DNA of 64,000 bases, taken from the NCBI GenBank assembly GCA_016841045.1, contig JAENZX010000002.1, positions 211,412 to 275,411 on the forward strand, read 5' to 3'. The DNA comes from Thermincola carboxydiphila. Its GTDB lineage: Bacteria; Bacillota; Thermincolia; Thermincolales; UBA2595. Below are positions 10,012 to 19,122 of the stretch, one piece after another. Within the stretch, counting starts at the first letter, position 1; the number at the start of each line of letters is the position of its first letter. The notes under the pieces were generated by a model. It searched no databases. It was not told the origin of the DNA and saw only the letters and a list, made by a program, of their open reading frames with translations. Position numbers and translations under genes: made by a program.

Positions 10012-10546
10012 CAAAATAACCCTGGCCAGAATATTCTTGGTCCCCGTATTTTTGCTGATTCTTTCAATTAAGATAAAATACGGCCAGTACCTTGCTGCTG
10101 TTGTATTTATTATCGCGGCCAGCACTGATGGGCTAGATGGGTATCTGGCCCGAAAGCGTAAAGAAGTTACGAAACTGGGTAAATTTATGGATCCTTTGGC
10201 TGACAAACTCCTGATATCTGCCGCTTTGATTTCCCTAGTTGAACTAGGGCAAATTACTGCCTGGGTGGCGTTTATTATAATTGGACGGGAGTTTGCAGTG
10301 ACAGGGCTAAGGTCAATCGCAGCTGCTGACGGAGTAGTGATATCAGCCAGTAAGCTGGGAAAGGCCAAGACTGTCTCCCAGATTGTTGCCATTGTACTTT
10401 TGTTTATTCATGACTTTCCCTTCGACCTCCTAAATATCCAGGTTGGCAAATTTGCCATGGGTGTTGCAGTTTTCTTTACCATATGGTCAGGGTTGGATTA
10501 TTTTAGAAGAGCCCGTCATCTTCTAAAGGCTGGTCAGGGTAAATGA
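9998..10546 (+). CDS. pgsA: CDP-diacylglycerol-glycerol-3-phosphate phosphatidyltransferase
   Basis: PgsA makes phosphatidylglycerol phosphate, the committed step to phosphatidylglycerol and cardiolipin. The 182-residue membrane protein has the full CDP-alcohol phosphotransferase motif (DGLDGYLARKRKEVTKLGKF followed by MDPLAD). The ATG at 9998 follows GAGAGGT at proper spacing; the longer reading from 9983 would place the ribosome site inside the gene. It overlaps rimO upstream and pgpA downstream, indicating translational coupling. The next phospholipid gene, cls, lies 1 kb further on in opposite orientation. Confidence 0.92.
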   Translation: MNLPNKITLARIFLVPVFLLILSIKIKYGQYLAAVVFIIAASTDGLDGYLARKRKEVTKLGKFMDPLADKLLISAALISLVELGQITAWVAFIIIGREFAVTGLRSIAAADGVVISASKLGKAKTVSQIVAIVLLFIHDFPFDLLNIQVGKFAMGVAVFFTIWSGLDYFRRARHLLKAGQGK

Positions 10547-10974
10547 TGAAGACAGTTGTTACTATGCTGGCTTCTGGTCTGGGCTTGGGCCTGATTCCGT
10601 GGGCCCCGGGTACCTTCGGTACAATTATAGGAGTTGTTCTTGCCCTTTTGGTCCCAGATAATATTTACCTTATTTCTGCGGTATGTATCGGCGGAATTTG
10701 GGCTGCTAATGAAGGTGAAAAGATTTTTGAACAGCATGACAGTCCTAAGATTGTAATTGATGAAATTGCCGGTTTTCTTATAGCAGCATACAGCTGGCAG
10801 GGAGTGTACCTTATAGCTGCTTTTATACTCTTTAGGTTTTTTGATATACTCAAGCCTTTTCCGATAAAACAGCTGCAGAATCTTCCCGGTGGTCTTGGAG
10901 TAATGATTGACGATATTGCTGCAGGTATAATGACCAATATCGTACTGATGTTGTTTACAATATACGTTTTGTAA
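10543..10974 (+). CDS. pgpA: Phosphatidylglycerophosphatase A-like protein
   Basis: PgpA dephosphorylates phosphatidylglycerol phosphate, the step after PgsA. The 143-residue protein has the family motifs GLIPWAPGTFGT near the N terminus and IDEIAGF in the middle, with hydrophobic membrane segments. The ATG at 10543 overlaps the pgsA stop codon by four bases, so the two enzymes of this short pathway are translationally coupled. A second ATG directly follows and could also serve. No separate terminator is seen other than the palindromic element downstream. Confidence 0.88.
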   Translation: MMKTVVTMLASGLGLGLIPWAPGTFGTIIGVVLALLVPDNIYLISAVCIGGIWAANEGEKIFEQHDSPKIVIDEIAGFLIAAYSWQGVYLIAAFILFRFFDILKPFPIKQLQNLPGGLGVMIDDIAAGIMTNIVLMLFTIYVL

Positions 10975-10984
10975 AAGGGGAATG

Positions 10985-11300
10985 TCCCAGGGCGTTCTTC
11001 TTTTTTTGTAACCTCGCCAAACTGATGGCCGGGGAATCCGGCGGGGCATTGCGCCAATTTTCCGCACCGGCGTCGGAGGAATCTAACCTTGCTCCTGGCG
11101 AAGTCACAGACTAAACCGCCTAATTCGACGTCCTGTCTCAGAGGCGGCTCCGCCGTCCGTGGCTCCGGTCTGTGACTTCGCTTAGCGGAGGCTTCGGTAA
11201 GATTCCTCACGACGCCGGTGCAAGGAAAATATTTGCGCAACACCCCGCCGGATTCCCGGACTTATTCGCAAGGTCAATAAAAAAATCCTGGGCAAGCACC
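10985..11300. repeat. Very large imperfect palindrome (MITE-like or structured RNA)
   Basis: Two arms (about 10,988-11,111 and 11,168-11,300) are reverse complements over more than 90 bp. Matching blocks include GGGAATCCGGCGGGG, GCACCGGCGTCG, GAGGAATCT and GAAGTCACAGAC, each with its complement in mirror order. The outermost parts match less well and include T-rich and A-rich ends. The loop (11,112-11,167) contains a smaller GGCGG-rich hairpin. It lies between the convergent pgpA and cls genes and is more GC-rich than its surroundings. No protein frame is supported. It could be a non-autonomous mobile repeat, a structured RNA or an elaborate bidirectional terminator. Confidence 0.7.
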
Positions 11301-11607
11301 CCATTACTTATGGGCGGGATGGCGGCTGGCAACCATTCAGCGGGCGTGACAAAAAGCCCCCTGGATTTTTTTACACAATGAAAATCGATAAATTATATGG
11401 TTATTTAAATAATAAATTATTTTCATTTACTCAATACTGTATTTACAATTTGGGAGTATGTCGAATAATAGACTCTCTGCGGCCTCTGTTTTTTTCTCTG
11501 TGTCCTCTGCGGTAATCTTTTCTTTTGCATACCATGACAGCTTAAAATTAAACAACGGCCATTAGGTTATAAAAAAAGCATGACCACTTAAGTCATGCTT
11601 TTTTATG
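11301..11607. other. Intergenic region with small repeats, no gene seen
   Basis: An AAAAAATCC and GGATTTTTT inverted pair brackets 11,281-11,372 with an inner CCCATTACTTATGGG hairpin. At about 11,478-11,514 there is a CTCTG-rich stretch (CTCTGCGGCCTCTG, CTCTGTGTCCTCTGCGG) with short tandem periodicity. I see no coding frame. Confidence 0.5.
11571..11605 (-). terminator. Terminator after cls
   Basis: AAAAAAGCATGAC and GTCATGCTTTTTT form a near-perfect hairpin with T-runs on both strands. It ends just before the cls stop codon. Confidence 0.88.
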
Positions 11608-13077
11608 CTATAACAGGGGCGACAGGAGGCGGGCGGCGGATTGGTACATCTTTACAGTAATAGGCCGCTCGGCAAAAGTTTGAGTTGATAACTTTATTGA
11701 CTGTTCGAAGTCTGTGGCGAACGCACGGTCAACATCACTTACCAATTCCTTGTCGTATATCATGGCATTTACTTCGAAATTAAGCTGGAAGCTTCTCATA
11801 TCAAGGTTAGCAGAGCCGAGAGATACGACCTCTCCGTCAACTGAGATTACCTTGGCATGAATAAAGCCTGGTTTGTATAGATATATTTCGACGCCGGCTT
11901 CCAAAAGTTCTTCAAAATAACTTTGGGAAGCACAGTACACAATCTTTCTGTCTGGCTTACCTGGAAGTATAATTTTAACGTCTATTCCGCTTAAAGCAGC
12001 GGTTTTTAAGGCCAGTAATATTCCTTCGTCAGGTATAAGATAAGGAGTAGATATATTGATCGACTTCTGGGCCGAATTTATCAGGGCGAAGTAAGACTGC
12101 TGAATAGTCTCCCAGTCGGAGTCCGGCCCGCTGGCAGCTATTTGAATCAATTTTCCGTCAAAATATTTAATTTCGGGAAAATAAGTTTGATCTGAAACGG
12201 TTTCGCCACTGACAAATTCCCAGTCAAGCAAAAATATTATCTGTAAATAGTGAACTGCTGTCCCCGTAAGCTGGAGGTGGGTATCCCGCCATTTACCAAG
12301 CTTGGGATGATAACCGAGATACTCGTCACCGATATTAAGTCCGCCAAGGAAACCCACTTTTCCGTCAATGACAACTATTTTTCGGTGGTTACGGTAATTA
12401 AGCCTGTTATTTATAAAAGGGAGTACAACAGGAAGAAATGGGAAAACCTTCACTCCGTTTTCACGTAATTCCCTTATATAACTTTTTGATAGACTCCACG
12501 ATCCTACAGCATCATATATAACCTTAACCTTAATTCCTTCTCTGGCTTTACGGATAAGAATTTCTTTTAATTTTTGGCCAATGTTGTCATCCCTGATTAT
12601 GTAGTATTCCAGGTGAATATGGTCAACAGCTTTTTCTATTTCGTTAAAAATGCTTGTGAAAGCCTCATGACCGTCAGAGAAAACCTGTGCATGATTGTTT
12701 TTAGTAAATGGTGCATTGGCATTTCGCAAGAGCAGGTTAACTAGTTTGTTTTTAGACCTTAAATATTCGACATCAGGATTTAGGTTAGCTTTGATGTAGC
12801 CAATCTGCCGTGTAACTATTCTTCTGAGGTGCTTCATCTCATTAATATACTTAGTTTTTACAAGTTTTCGTTTGCGGATATTTTGTCCAAAGACCAGATA
12901 AAAAATCAGACCCAATATGGGGAAGATGTTTAAAACGGCCAGCCAGGCCAGAGTCTTATAGGGGTTTCTTTTCTCCATAAAGATAAGAAAACTTACAACA
13001 AGCACAAGTATTGTTGAGAATACTGAATATACACCGAAGATTAATTTCCCGTATGACGCCCAAAAGTCAGCCCACAT
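11608..13077 (-). CDS. cls: Cardiolipin synthase
   Basis: The 489-residue phospholipase-D-type enzyme condenses two phosphatidylglycerol molecules into cardiolipin. Two N-terminal membrane helices (about residues 10-33 and 44-63) precede two PLD domains. Each has an HxK(x4)D catalytic motif: H231/K233/D238 and H407/K409/D414, followed by GGLNIG and GSANLD. The ATG at 13,077 has AAGGGGG upstream. It uses the product of pgsA-pgpA, which are encoded on the other strand just beyond the palindromic element. Confidence 0.93.
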   Translation of the reverse strand: MWADFWASYGKLIFGVYSVFSTILVLVVSFLIFMEKRNPYKTLAWLAVLNIFPILGLIFYLVFGQNIRKRKLVKTKYINEMKHLRRIVTRQIGYIKANLNPDVEYLRSKNKLVNLLLRNANAPFTKNNHAQVFSDGHEAFTSIFNEIEKAVDHIHLEYYIIRDDNIGQKLKEILIRKAREGIKVKVIYDAVGSWSLSKSYIRELRENGVKVFPFLPVVLPFINNRLNYRNHRKIVVIDGKVGFLGGLNIGDEYLGYHPKLGKWRDTHLQLTGTAVHYLQIIFLLDWEFVSGETVSDQTYFPEIKYFDGKLIQIAASGPDSDWETIQQSYFALINSAQKSINISTPYLIPDEGILLALKTAALSGIDVKIILPGKPDRKIVYCASQSYFEELLEAGVEIYLYKPGFIHAKVISVDGEVVSLGSANLDMRSFQLNFEVNAMIYDKELVSDVDRAFATDFEQSIKLSTQTFAERPITVKMYQSAARLLSPLL

Positions 13078-13273
13078 GTTTCCCCCTTGAATAACAAAAT
13101 CTACAATACTATATTAAGCTAATTTTAATAAGGTTAGTCCGACGTGTCAAAGATTTTTGATATATTTTTATCTGAATGGTACAACTTGTCATTTATATAA
13201 CATACTTTGTCGTAAAATAGCAGGATTTGTCTTATTAATCTAGAAATTATTTCTATGAAAGGAAGGTAGTCGA

Positions 13274-14998
13274 ATGAACTGGCCGCTTAACTGGTTATAT
13301 AAAGCTAAAATTAAAGTGACGATTCTAGTCACTTTTTTAATAATTGCTATAGTTCCAGTTGGTGCCGGTTTGACCTCTTACTTTTTTACAACCCGTCACT
13401 CACTTGAGGCTTCGGCGGTAAAACACCTTGAGAATCTTGCAATATGGGAGTCAGAGCTGGTCAGAGACTGGTTTAACCAGCAGATGAGAACTGTACGAAT
13501 GCTGGCAAACTCTCCTGAGGTGAAGAAAAGAAATTTAGCTGGAATAAAGGTGATTGTAGAAAGAACGAGACAATATTTTCCCCAATTCAGGAATTTTGCG
13601 ATTGTTGACAATAACGGAAATCTTATTTATGATACCGAAGGAATTTCAGATGTAAATGTTTCGGATCGAGATTATTTTAAGGCAGCTATGCGCGGAGAAG
13701 AGTATATATCGGAAATGCTGGTTGCGCGTACTTTTAAACGCCCATGTATGATTTTGTCTGTTCCAGTCATAGAAGACGGTGAAATTATAGGGCTTGTGTT
13801 TGGGTCAGTGACTGTTGAAGAACTTGGGAATGTTATGGGTTTTGCCATTGGGAAAACCGGAGAAAATTTTCTAATTGACCGGAATGGCAATCTGGTTTCA
13901 ATTCCGATGTCTTTACAAAAAGCTGGGGTCGACCCCAACAAGCTGATTCCTGCCCCGAAGGATTTAAATTTGCCGGATGATTTCGAAAATAACAGAGTTG
14001 TAAATTATAAAGATAGCAGGAAAGTGGATGTTATAAGTATCACTAGATGGCTGCCGGATCTAAAGGTTCTATTGGTTACGAAGCAGGATAAATCCGAGGC
14101 ACTGGAAGATACAGGAGGCTGGGGTCTAACCCTTAGTCTCGTAGTTGGTAACGGTCTGATATTGTTGATTTTACCGGTGATATGGTTTGTAGCTCATAGG
14201 ATTTCGCGTCCACTTGTAAATATAACCACTGCAGTTAATGAGATAGCATCAGGGAACCTTTCCCATAGAATCGAATACGTAAAAGCCAACCAAGAGATAG
14301 AGCTTCTCGCTCAACAGATAAACGATATGGCATCAAACATGGAAGAGTCAATGAAAGTTAATGGAGAACAACTAGCGGAGCTTGAAGCACAGAAAGAAGA
14401 AATTAGCGCTCAGAATGATGAACTTTTAAGAGCCTATGAGCAGCTATCACAGGCTAATGTGGGTCTTCAGCAGCTTGCTACCACTGACCAGTTAACTGAG
14501 ATTTATAACAGGCGGTATTTTATGGACCGGCTGCGGCGTGAGATTCTTATTTCACTGCGAAGTAAGCGGGCCCTCACGATTTTACTCATTGACATTGATT
14601 ATTTTAAGTCAGTTAACGATACTTACGGACATAAGTCGGGGGACCAGGTACTAAAGGGACTTGTACAGGTGGTTTCAGAAAACATCAGAAGGTCCGACCT
14701 CCTGGCTCGCTTTGGTGGCGAGGAGTTTATCGTCCTTGCTCCAGAGACCAAACTTCAAGGGGGAATAGTCCTGGCAGAAAAAATTCGCACTGCAATAGAT
14801 CGGCATGACTTTGAAATTGAAGGGGGTACCATTGAAATCACAGTCAGCATTGGCCTTGCGGAACTAAATGATTTCACAGGATCACCCCAAAAAACCGAAG
14901 ACCAGCTTCTAATTATAGCAGACAAGCATTTATATGAAGCAAAGAGGAATGGAAGGAATCGGGTTGAGGGTGGTTTAAAGCAGTCTGATGCCATCTAG
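13274..14998 (+). CDS. Membrane diguanylate cyclase with Cache sensor
   Basis: This 574-residue protein synthesises cyclic di-GMP from GTP. It has an N-terminal membrane helix (about 14-36), an extracellular dCache domain, a second helix (286-307) and a HAMP domain (308-360). A short coiled coil (about 355-398) leads to the GGDEF domain. The active-site motif is GGEEF (481-485). An intact inhibitory site RRSD (472-475) sits five residues upstream, so product feedback is expected. Cache domains usually bind small ligands outside the cell; this ligand is unknown. The start follows GAAAGGAAGG. Confidence 0.92.
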   Translation: MNWPLNWLYKAKIKVTILVTFLIIAIVPVGAGLTSYFFTTRHSLEASAVKHLENLAIWESELVRDWFNQQMRTVRMLANSPEVKKRNLAGIKVIVERTRQYFPQFRNFAIVDNNGNLIYDTEGISDVNVSDRDYFKAAMRGEEYISEMLVARTFKRPCMILSVPVIEDGEIIGLVFGSVTVEELGNVMGFAIGKTGENFLIDRNGNLVSIPMSLQKAGVDPNKLIPAPKDLNLPDDFENNRVVNYKDSRKVDVISITRWLPDLKVLLVTKQDKSEALEDTGGWGLTLSLVVGNGLILLILPVIWFVAHRISRPLVNITTAVNEIASGNLSHRIEYVKANQEIELLAQQINDMASNMEESMKVNGEQLAELEAQKEEISAQNDELLRAYEQLSQANVGLQQLATTDQLTEIYNRRYFMDRLRREILISLRSKRALTILLIDIDYFKSVNDTYGHKSGDQVLKGLVQVVSENIRRSDLLARFGGEEFIVLAPETKLQGGIVLAEKIRTAIDRHDFEIEGGTIEITVSIGLAELNDFTGSPQKTEDQLLIIADKHLYEAKRNGRNRVEGGLKQSDAI

Positions 14999-15053
14999 TC
15001 AAATAATGTCAAAAAACAGTAATTAGTACAATAAGTTGTATGTTGGTTTCTCA

Positions 15054-15086
15054 AATTCTGCGACTAGTTTCGCAGGATTTTTTTTT
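15054..15086 (+). terminator. Terminator after the diguanylate cyclase
   Basis: TCTGCGA and TCGCAGGA arms with a CTAGTT-type loop are followed by a run of nine T residues. Confidence 0.85.
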
Positions 15087-15157
15087 GTATTTGATATAAG
15101 ATAATGTATGAAAGCTCGAAGGCAGATGAACAGTCCAGCCCAGGAGGTGACAAGCTA

Positions 15158-15373
15158 GTGATAAAAAAATACTGTCCTCACTGCAGGCAGACATCGTATT
15201 CCTCCTGTGCGGAGGGCGTTTGGATGTGTCCCACCTGCGATCAAGACATTTCTGGAGAACCGGTGCTGCCTCTGAACTCGGTTGGTGAATGGAAATTAAA
15301 GTTTGACGGCATCAAATCAGAACATTTACGCAATAAAGAAAGAAGACATCTAACATTGATAAGCAGTAGATAA
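15158..15373 (+). CDS. Small zinc-ribbon protein
   Basis: The 71-residue protein has two CxxC knuckles (CPHC near the N terminus and CPTC about 20 residues later), typical of a zinc ribbon. A basic C terminus follows. An ATG at 15,104 would extend the frame, but AGGAGGTGA lies 8 bases before the GTG at 15,158, so the shorter form is preferred. It has its own terminator. No family was recognised beyond the zinc ribbon; nucleic-acid or protein binding is plausible. Confidence 0.55.
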   Translation: MIKKYCPHCRQTSYSSCAEGVWMCPTCDQDISGEPVLPLNSVGEWKLKFDGIKSEHLRNKERRHLTLISSR

Positions 15374-15386
15374 ATATTGATAACAA

Positions 15387-15417
15387 TGCTCTCTATCTGA
15401 TAGTAGAGGGCTTTTTT
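15387..15417 (+). terminator. Terminator after the zinc-ribbon gene
   Basis: The GCTCTCTA and TAGAGGGC arms (imperfect) are followed by TTTTTT. Confidence 0.75.
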
Positions 15418-15501
15418 ATTTCCATTTCCATAGATTCCATAAGGAAACATTACAAAAGTGTATGTTATAATGAGCTAGTAAATTAGAGAGGAGGAAACGT
15501 T

Positions 15502-16059
15502 TTGCAAATAAAAGGAATTAGAATTTACATCGTTTTAGCCGCTGTCGCAGTTACTCTTGCCATCCTCCTTACCGTACAGTTTTTTCACCAGAAATATAAT
15601 GTGGAGCAGCCTCTTTTCAAACTTTACTCACAAACTAAACTTGTAAATGACGTAAAGCTGGAGGAAAAGGATAACTCCGTTACGGTGGTTCTTGACGTTA
15701 AGGAAACGGACAACCTCAGGAAGGCATATCAGGATCTTAACGAGTATACCAGTGAGATAATGGGAAATAAAAACTTTACGATTCAATTAAAGGATAAACG
15801 ATCAAAAGTTCTTGAGAAAGCCTATTACGAGAGTCAGTTTATTATTTACGAAGCTATTGCAAAAGGCGACTTTACTAGAATGGCAGAGGTTATTGAGAAA
15901 AATGCCAACAAGGTAGGAGCCCGGTCAATGGTATTTGTTGACGAAAAAAATATTTATGTCGAATTTTTAAAAGATGGCAGCTACCTTTATGAGATAGTTC
16001 CTAGACAGCAAAAATCGCAGGCTGGCCTTGCGGATATGATAGGAAGTGATCAGCAGTGA
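15502..16059 (+). CDS. Single-pass membrane protein paired with an FtsH-like protease
   Basis: The 185-residue protein has an N-terminal membrane helix (about residues 7-26) and a predicted extracytoplasmic alpha/beta domain. I do not recognise the family. The start is a TTG after GAGAGGAGG. Its stop overlaps the GTG start of the FtsH-like gene, so the two are translationally coupled and probably act together. It could be an adaptor, regulator or substrate anchor for the protease; that is inference from position only. Confidence 0.6.
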   Translation: MQIKGIRIYIVLAAVAVTLAILLTVQFFHQKYNVEQPLFKLYSQTKLVNDVKLEEKDNSVTVVLDVKETDNLRKAYQDLNEYTSEIMGNKNFTIQLKDKRSKVLEKAYYESQFIIYEAIAKGDFTRMAEVIEKNANKVGARSMVFVDEKNIYVEFLKDGSYLYEIVPRQQKSQAGLADMIGSDQQ

Positions 16060-17561
16060 TAAAAAAAATTGTTAAAGAAATCAGCCTTGGCTCTGGCATT
16101 GCCATCCTTGGCTTTTTAGTCTGGAAGGGCTATGACATCCTTCCATTGATATTCATATTTGGTTTTTTCGCCGCTGTGTACTTTTTGGCTGAAAGCAAAG
16201 GAATGGTTAAGCCAGTGGGTTTTCAAAAGGTATCTTCGGGTAAAGGTACTACCGGAATTACTTTTAAGGATATCGGGGGGCAGGACTCTGCTATCAAAGA
16301 GCTTAAGGAAGCTCTAAACTTTATTATAAACTACGAGCAGATAAAAAAGCTGGGTATTCGCCCGCTAAAAGGTATTTTGCTTACGGGGCCTCCGGGAACA
16401 GGAAAAACCTTGTTGGCAAAAGCTGCTGCAAATTATACCGATGCAGTATTTGTAGCAACCAGTGGTAGTGAGTTTATCGAGATGTATGCCGGTGTTGGAG
16501 CCCAAAGGGTTAGAAAATTGTTTAAGACAGCCCGGGAAAATGCCGCGAAAGAAGGCAAAAACAATGCAATCATCTTTATTGATGAAATTGAAGTAGTTGG
16601 TGGCAAGAGGGGTTCTAACTCAAGCCATATGGAGTATGATCAAACTCTCAATCAATTGCTTGTAGAGATGGATGGGATGAAAACCGATGACTCTGTAAAG
16701 ACACTTTTAATAGCGGCCACCAACAGGTCCGATATGCTTGACCCTGCATTGATGAGACCGGGGCGCTTTGACCGTCATGTAAAGGTGGACCTGCCAAGTA
16801 AAGATGGAAGGGAACAGATTCTTCGTATTCATACTCGCAATAAGCCGATGGCGGCAGACGTAAATCTATGTGACATTGCCAAAGAAACCTTCGGTTTCTC
16901 AGGCGCGCACCTTGAGAGTCTTACCAATGAAGCAGCTATTTACGCTTTTAGGGAGGCAGAGAAAGAAATTACCTCCCACCACTTTAAAGAAGCCGTAGAT
17001 AAGGTTATGATGGGTGAGAAACTTGACAAAAGACCTAACCAGGCTGAGCTGAGGAGAGTGGCTGTCCACGAGACGGGCCATGCTTTGATAAGTGAAATTC
17101 TGAAACCGGGCTCAGTTTCAACCCTTACAATTAGTCCGAGGGGAAATGCTCTTGGCTACATGCGTCAGTCACCGGAAGACGATATTTATCTGTATACCCA
17201 AGACTATCTAGAAAAAGAGATTTGCATTGCTCTGGCTGGGGCATTAGCGGAAGAGGCTATCTTTGATAGCCGCAGTACCGGAAATGCCAATGATTTTGAA
17301 CAGGCGGAGCGCTTAGCAAAAGAAATTGTTAATGCCGGTATGTCTTCCATGGGTACTGTTGCCAAAGCAAGCATTCCTCAGGATAGAATGCATAGTGTGG
17401 TGACAGAAATTCTACAAGAACAAGAGAACAAAATTAAGGAAATACTCAAACCCTACAGTGAAACCATTATCGAGATAACAGATATTTTACTTGAGAAGGA
17501 AAGGCTGTCAGGTGATGAGTTCAGAAAATTTATAAATTCAGAAAAGCAGTTGACCGCTTAG
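16056..17561 (+). CDS. FtsH-like membrane AAA protease
   Basis: The 501-residue protein has two close N-terminal membrane segments (about 10-45), a AAA domain and an M41 protease domain. It shows Walker A GPPGTGKT (111-118), Walker B IIFIDE (172-177), the second region of homology around residue 223, and the zinc motif HETGH (338-342). It is shorter than housekeeping FtsH (usually above 600 residues), mainly by lacking the large extracytoplasmic loop. It is probably a paralogue with a special substrate. It starts with GTG inside the stop of the upstream membrane-protein gene. Confidence 0.88.
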   Translation: MIKKIVKEISLGSGIAILGFLVWKGYDILPLIFIFGFFAAVYFLAESKGMVKPVGFQKVSSGKGTTGITFKDIGGQDSAIKELKEALNFIINYEQIKKLGIRPLKGILLTGPPGTGKTLLAKAAANYTDAVFVATSGSEFIEMYAGVGAQRVRKLFKTARENAAKEGKNNAIIFIDEIEVVGGKRGSNSSHMEYDQTLNQLLVEMDGMKTDDSVKTLLIAATNRSDMLDPALMRPGRFDRHVKVDLPSKDGREQILRIHTRNKPMAADVNLCDIAKETFGFSGAHLESLTNEAAIYAFREAEKEITSHHFKEAVDKVMMGEKLDKRPNQAELRRVAVHETGHALISEILKPGSVSTLTISPRGNALGYMRQSPEDDIYLYTQDYLEKEICIALAGALAEEAIFDSRSTGNANDFEQAERLAKEIVNAGMSSMGTVAKASIPQDRMHSVVTEILQEQENKIKEILKPYSETIIEITDILLEKERLSGDEFRKFINSEKQLTA

Positions 17562-17565
17562 GTGA

Positions 17566-17597
17566 AAGGGGTGTCTCAGATGAGACACCCCTTTTAA
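17566..17597 (+). terminator. Terminator after the FtsH-like gene
   Basis: AAGGGGTGTCTC and GAGACACCCCTT form a perfect 12-bp stem followed by TT-rich sequence. Confidence 0.85.
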
Positions 17598-17717
17598 ATT
17601 ACGGGTTTGGTTCAATGGCTTACAAGAAATAAATTTTATTTCGGCCTGAGAAGGTTTTACATGCTTGGTTAAAGAAATAATATTTCTTGGAAATCATTAA
17701 GGAAAGGTGGAGGTCCC

Positions 17718-18968
17718 ATGAGGGCTGAACTAATTTCTACGGGGACAGAGATTTTGCTTGGACAGATATTAAACAGCAATGCCCAGTATCTCGGGCAGTG
17801 GTTAGCAGACCTGGGTATAGACTTATATTTTCAGACAACGGTTGGGGATAATGCTGAGCGCTTGGCGGATGTTATGAAAACGGCTATGGGGCGGGCTGAT
17901 TTAATAATAGTTACCGGCGGGCTGGGGCCGACATCGGATGACCTCACTAAAGAAGCGATTTCGGAGCTTTTAGGCCTTGAATTAATCATGGATGAGAATT
18001 CATTAAGCAGCATAGAGGCTTTTTTCCTGGACAGAGGAAAAACTATGCCTGAAATAAACAAAAAACAGGCTTTGATTCCCAAAGGCGCTGTTGTAATTCC
18101 AAACAAAAGAGGTACAGCCCCTGGGGTTATTATTGAGCAGGGGTCAAAAACAATCGTTATACTTCCCGGTCCCCCGGTAGAGATGCAGCCGATGTTTGAG
18201 GAAACGGTAGTTCCACATTTTAAGAAGAAGTGCATCGGGGGTAGTGATGTCATAGTATCACGGGTGCTTAAGATACTAGGTCTTGGTGAATCAACGGTAG
18301 AAGAAAGAATAAATGATCTGGTTCTTCAGCAAAACAATCCAACCATAGCGTTCCTTGCGCCCAAGGGAGAAGTTTTTATACGTTTAACTGCAAAAGCAGA
18401 GAGTGAATCTGCTGCAGAAAAGCTTATTGAGACACCGGAGAAAGAGATCAGGAAGCGTTTTGGTACCTTCATATACGGGTCTGACAATGACTCTTTGGAA
18501 AAAGCGGTTATGCGTCTTCTGAAGGAAAAAAGCCTGACTGTTTCAACGGCTGAATCATGTACCGGAGGCTTGATTGCCAAAAGGCTTACAGATATTTCCG
18601 GAGCTTCCGAGAGCTTCATGAGTGGTATAGTGACATACGATAACCAGGCCAAAATGGACCTTCTTGGAGTCTCTCCTCAGACACTAGAGGCATACGGGGC
18701 TGTGAGTGAGGAAACTGCACTTGAAATGGTCAGGGGAGTAAGGAAAACATGTGGTACAGATGTCGCAGTATCAGTAACCGGAATAGCCGGCCCGGGAGGG
18801 GGAACCGCAGAAAAACCTGTAGGACTGGTCTACATCGGACTTGCAGACCATGACACTGCAGCTGCCAAGCGGTATTTGTTTACCGGAGACCGTGAAACTA
18901 TCAGGTGGCAGGCAGCCAATACTGCACTTAACAAGCTTCGGCTTTATTTGATGAATTATACGGTATAA
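17718..18968 (+). CDS. cinA: CinA: competence/damage-inducible, nicotinamide-nucleotide amidase-type protein
   Basis: The 416-residue protein has the two CinA domains. The N-terminal MoCF/COG1058 domain carries TGGLGPTSDD, and the C-terminal PncC-type amidase domain carries STAESCTGGL and SVTGIAGPGGG. The C-terminal domain deamidates NMN in characterised homologues; the N-terminal one acts as an ADP-ribose-type pyrophosphatase. GGTGGAGG precedes the ATG. In many Firmicutes cinA is followed by recA. Here a DEAD-box helicase follows, and recA is not in the window. Confidence 0.92.
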   Translation: MRAELISTGTEILLGQILNSNAQYLGQWLADLGIDLYFQTTVGDNAERLADVMKTAMGRADLIIVTGGLGPTSDDLTKEAISELLGLELIMDENSLSSIEAFFLDRGKTMPEINKKQALIPKGAVVIPNKRGTAPGVIIEQGSKTIVILPGPPVEMQPMFEETVVPHFKKKCIGGSDVIVSRVLKILGLGESTVEERINDLVLQQNNPTIAFLAPKGEVFIRLTAKAESESAAEKLIETPEKEIRKRFGTFIYGSDNDSLEKAVMRLLKEKSLTVSTAESCTGGLIAKRLTDISGASESFMSGIVTYDNQAKMDLLGVSPQTLEAYGAVSEETALEMVRGVRKTCGTDVAVSVTGIAGPGGGTAEKPVGLVYIGLADHDTAAAKRYLFTGDRETIRWQAANTALNKLRLYLMNYTV

Positions 18969-19122
18969 AAAAAGACTGGAAAAGTTTTAGAAAGGTAGAT
19001 AAACTGCGGCATTTGAGGTTTTTGTGCAGTTCTGGTAATATTAGTGTGACAAAATGAATTAATCTGCTATAATGATAAATGGTGCGGATTTGTTGTACGA
19101 TTTGAGGAGGAGTTTTTAAAGA

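Noticed and set aside
10534-11243. Long minus-strand open frames across pgpA and the palindrome
   Set aside because: They are antisense to pgpA and extend through a structured repeat; no ribosome site or family resemblance.
13078-13273. A cyclic di-GMP riboswitch upstream of the diguanylate cyclase gene
   Set aside because: The AT-rich leader shows no conserved riboswitch core or paired stems by eye.
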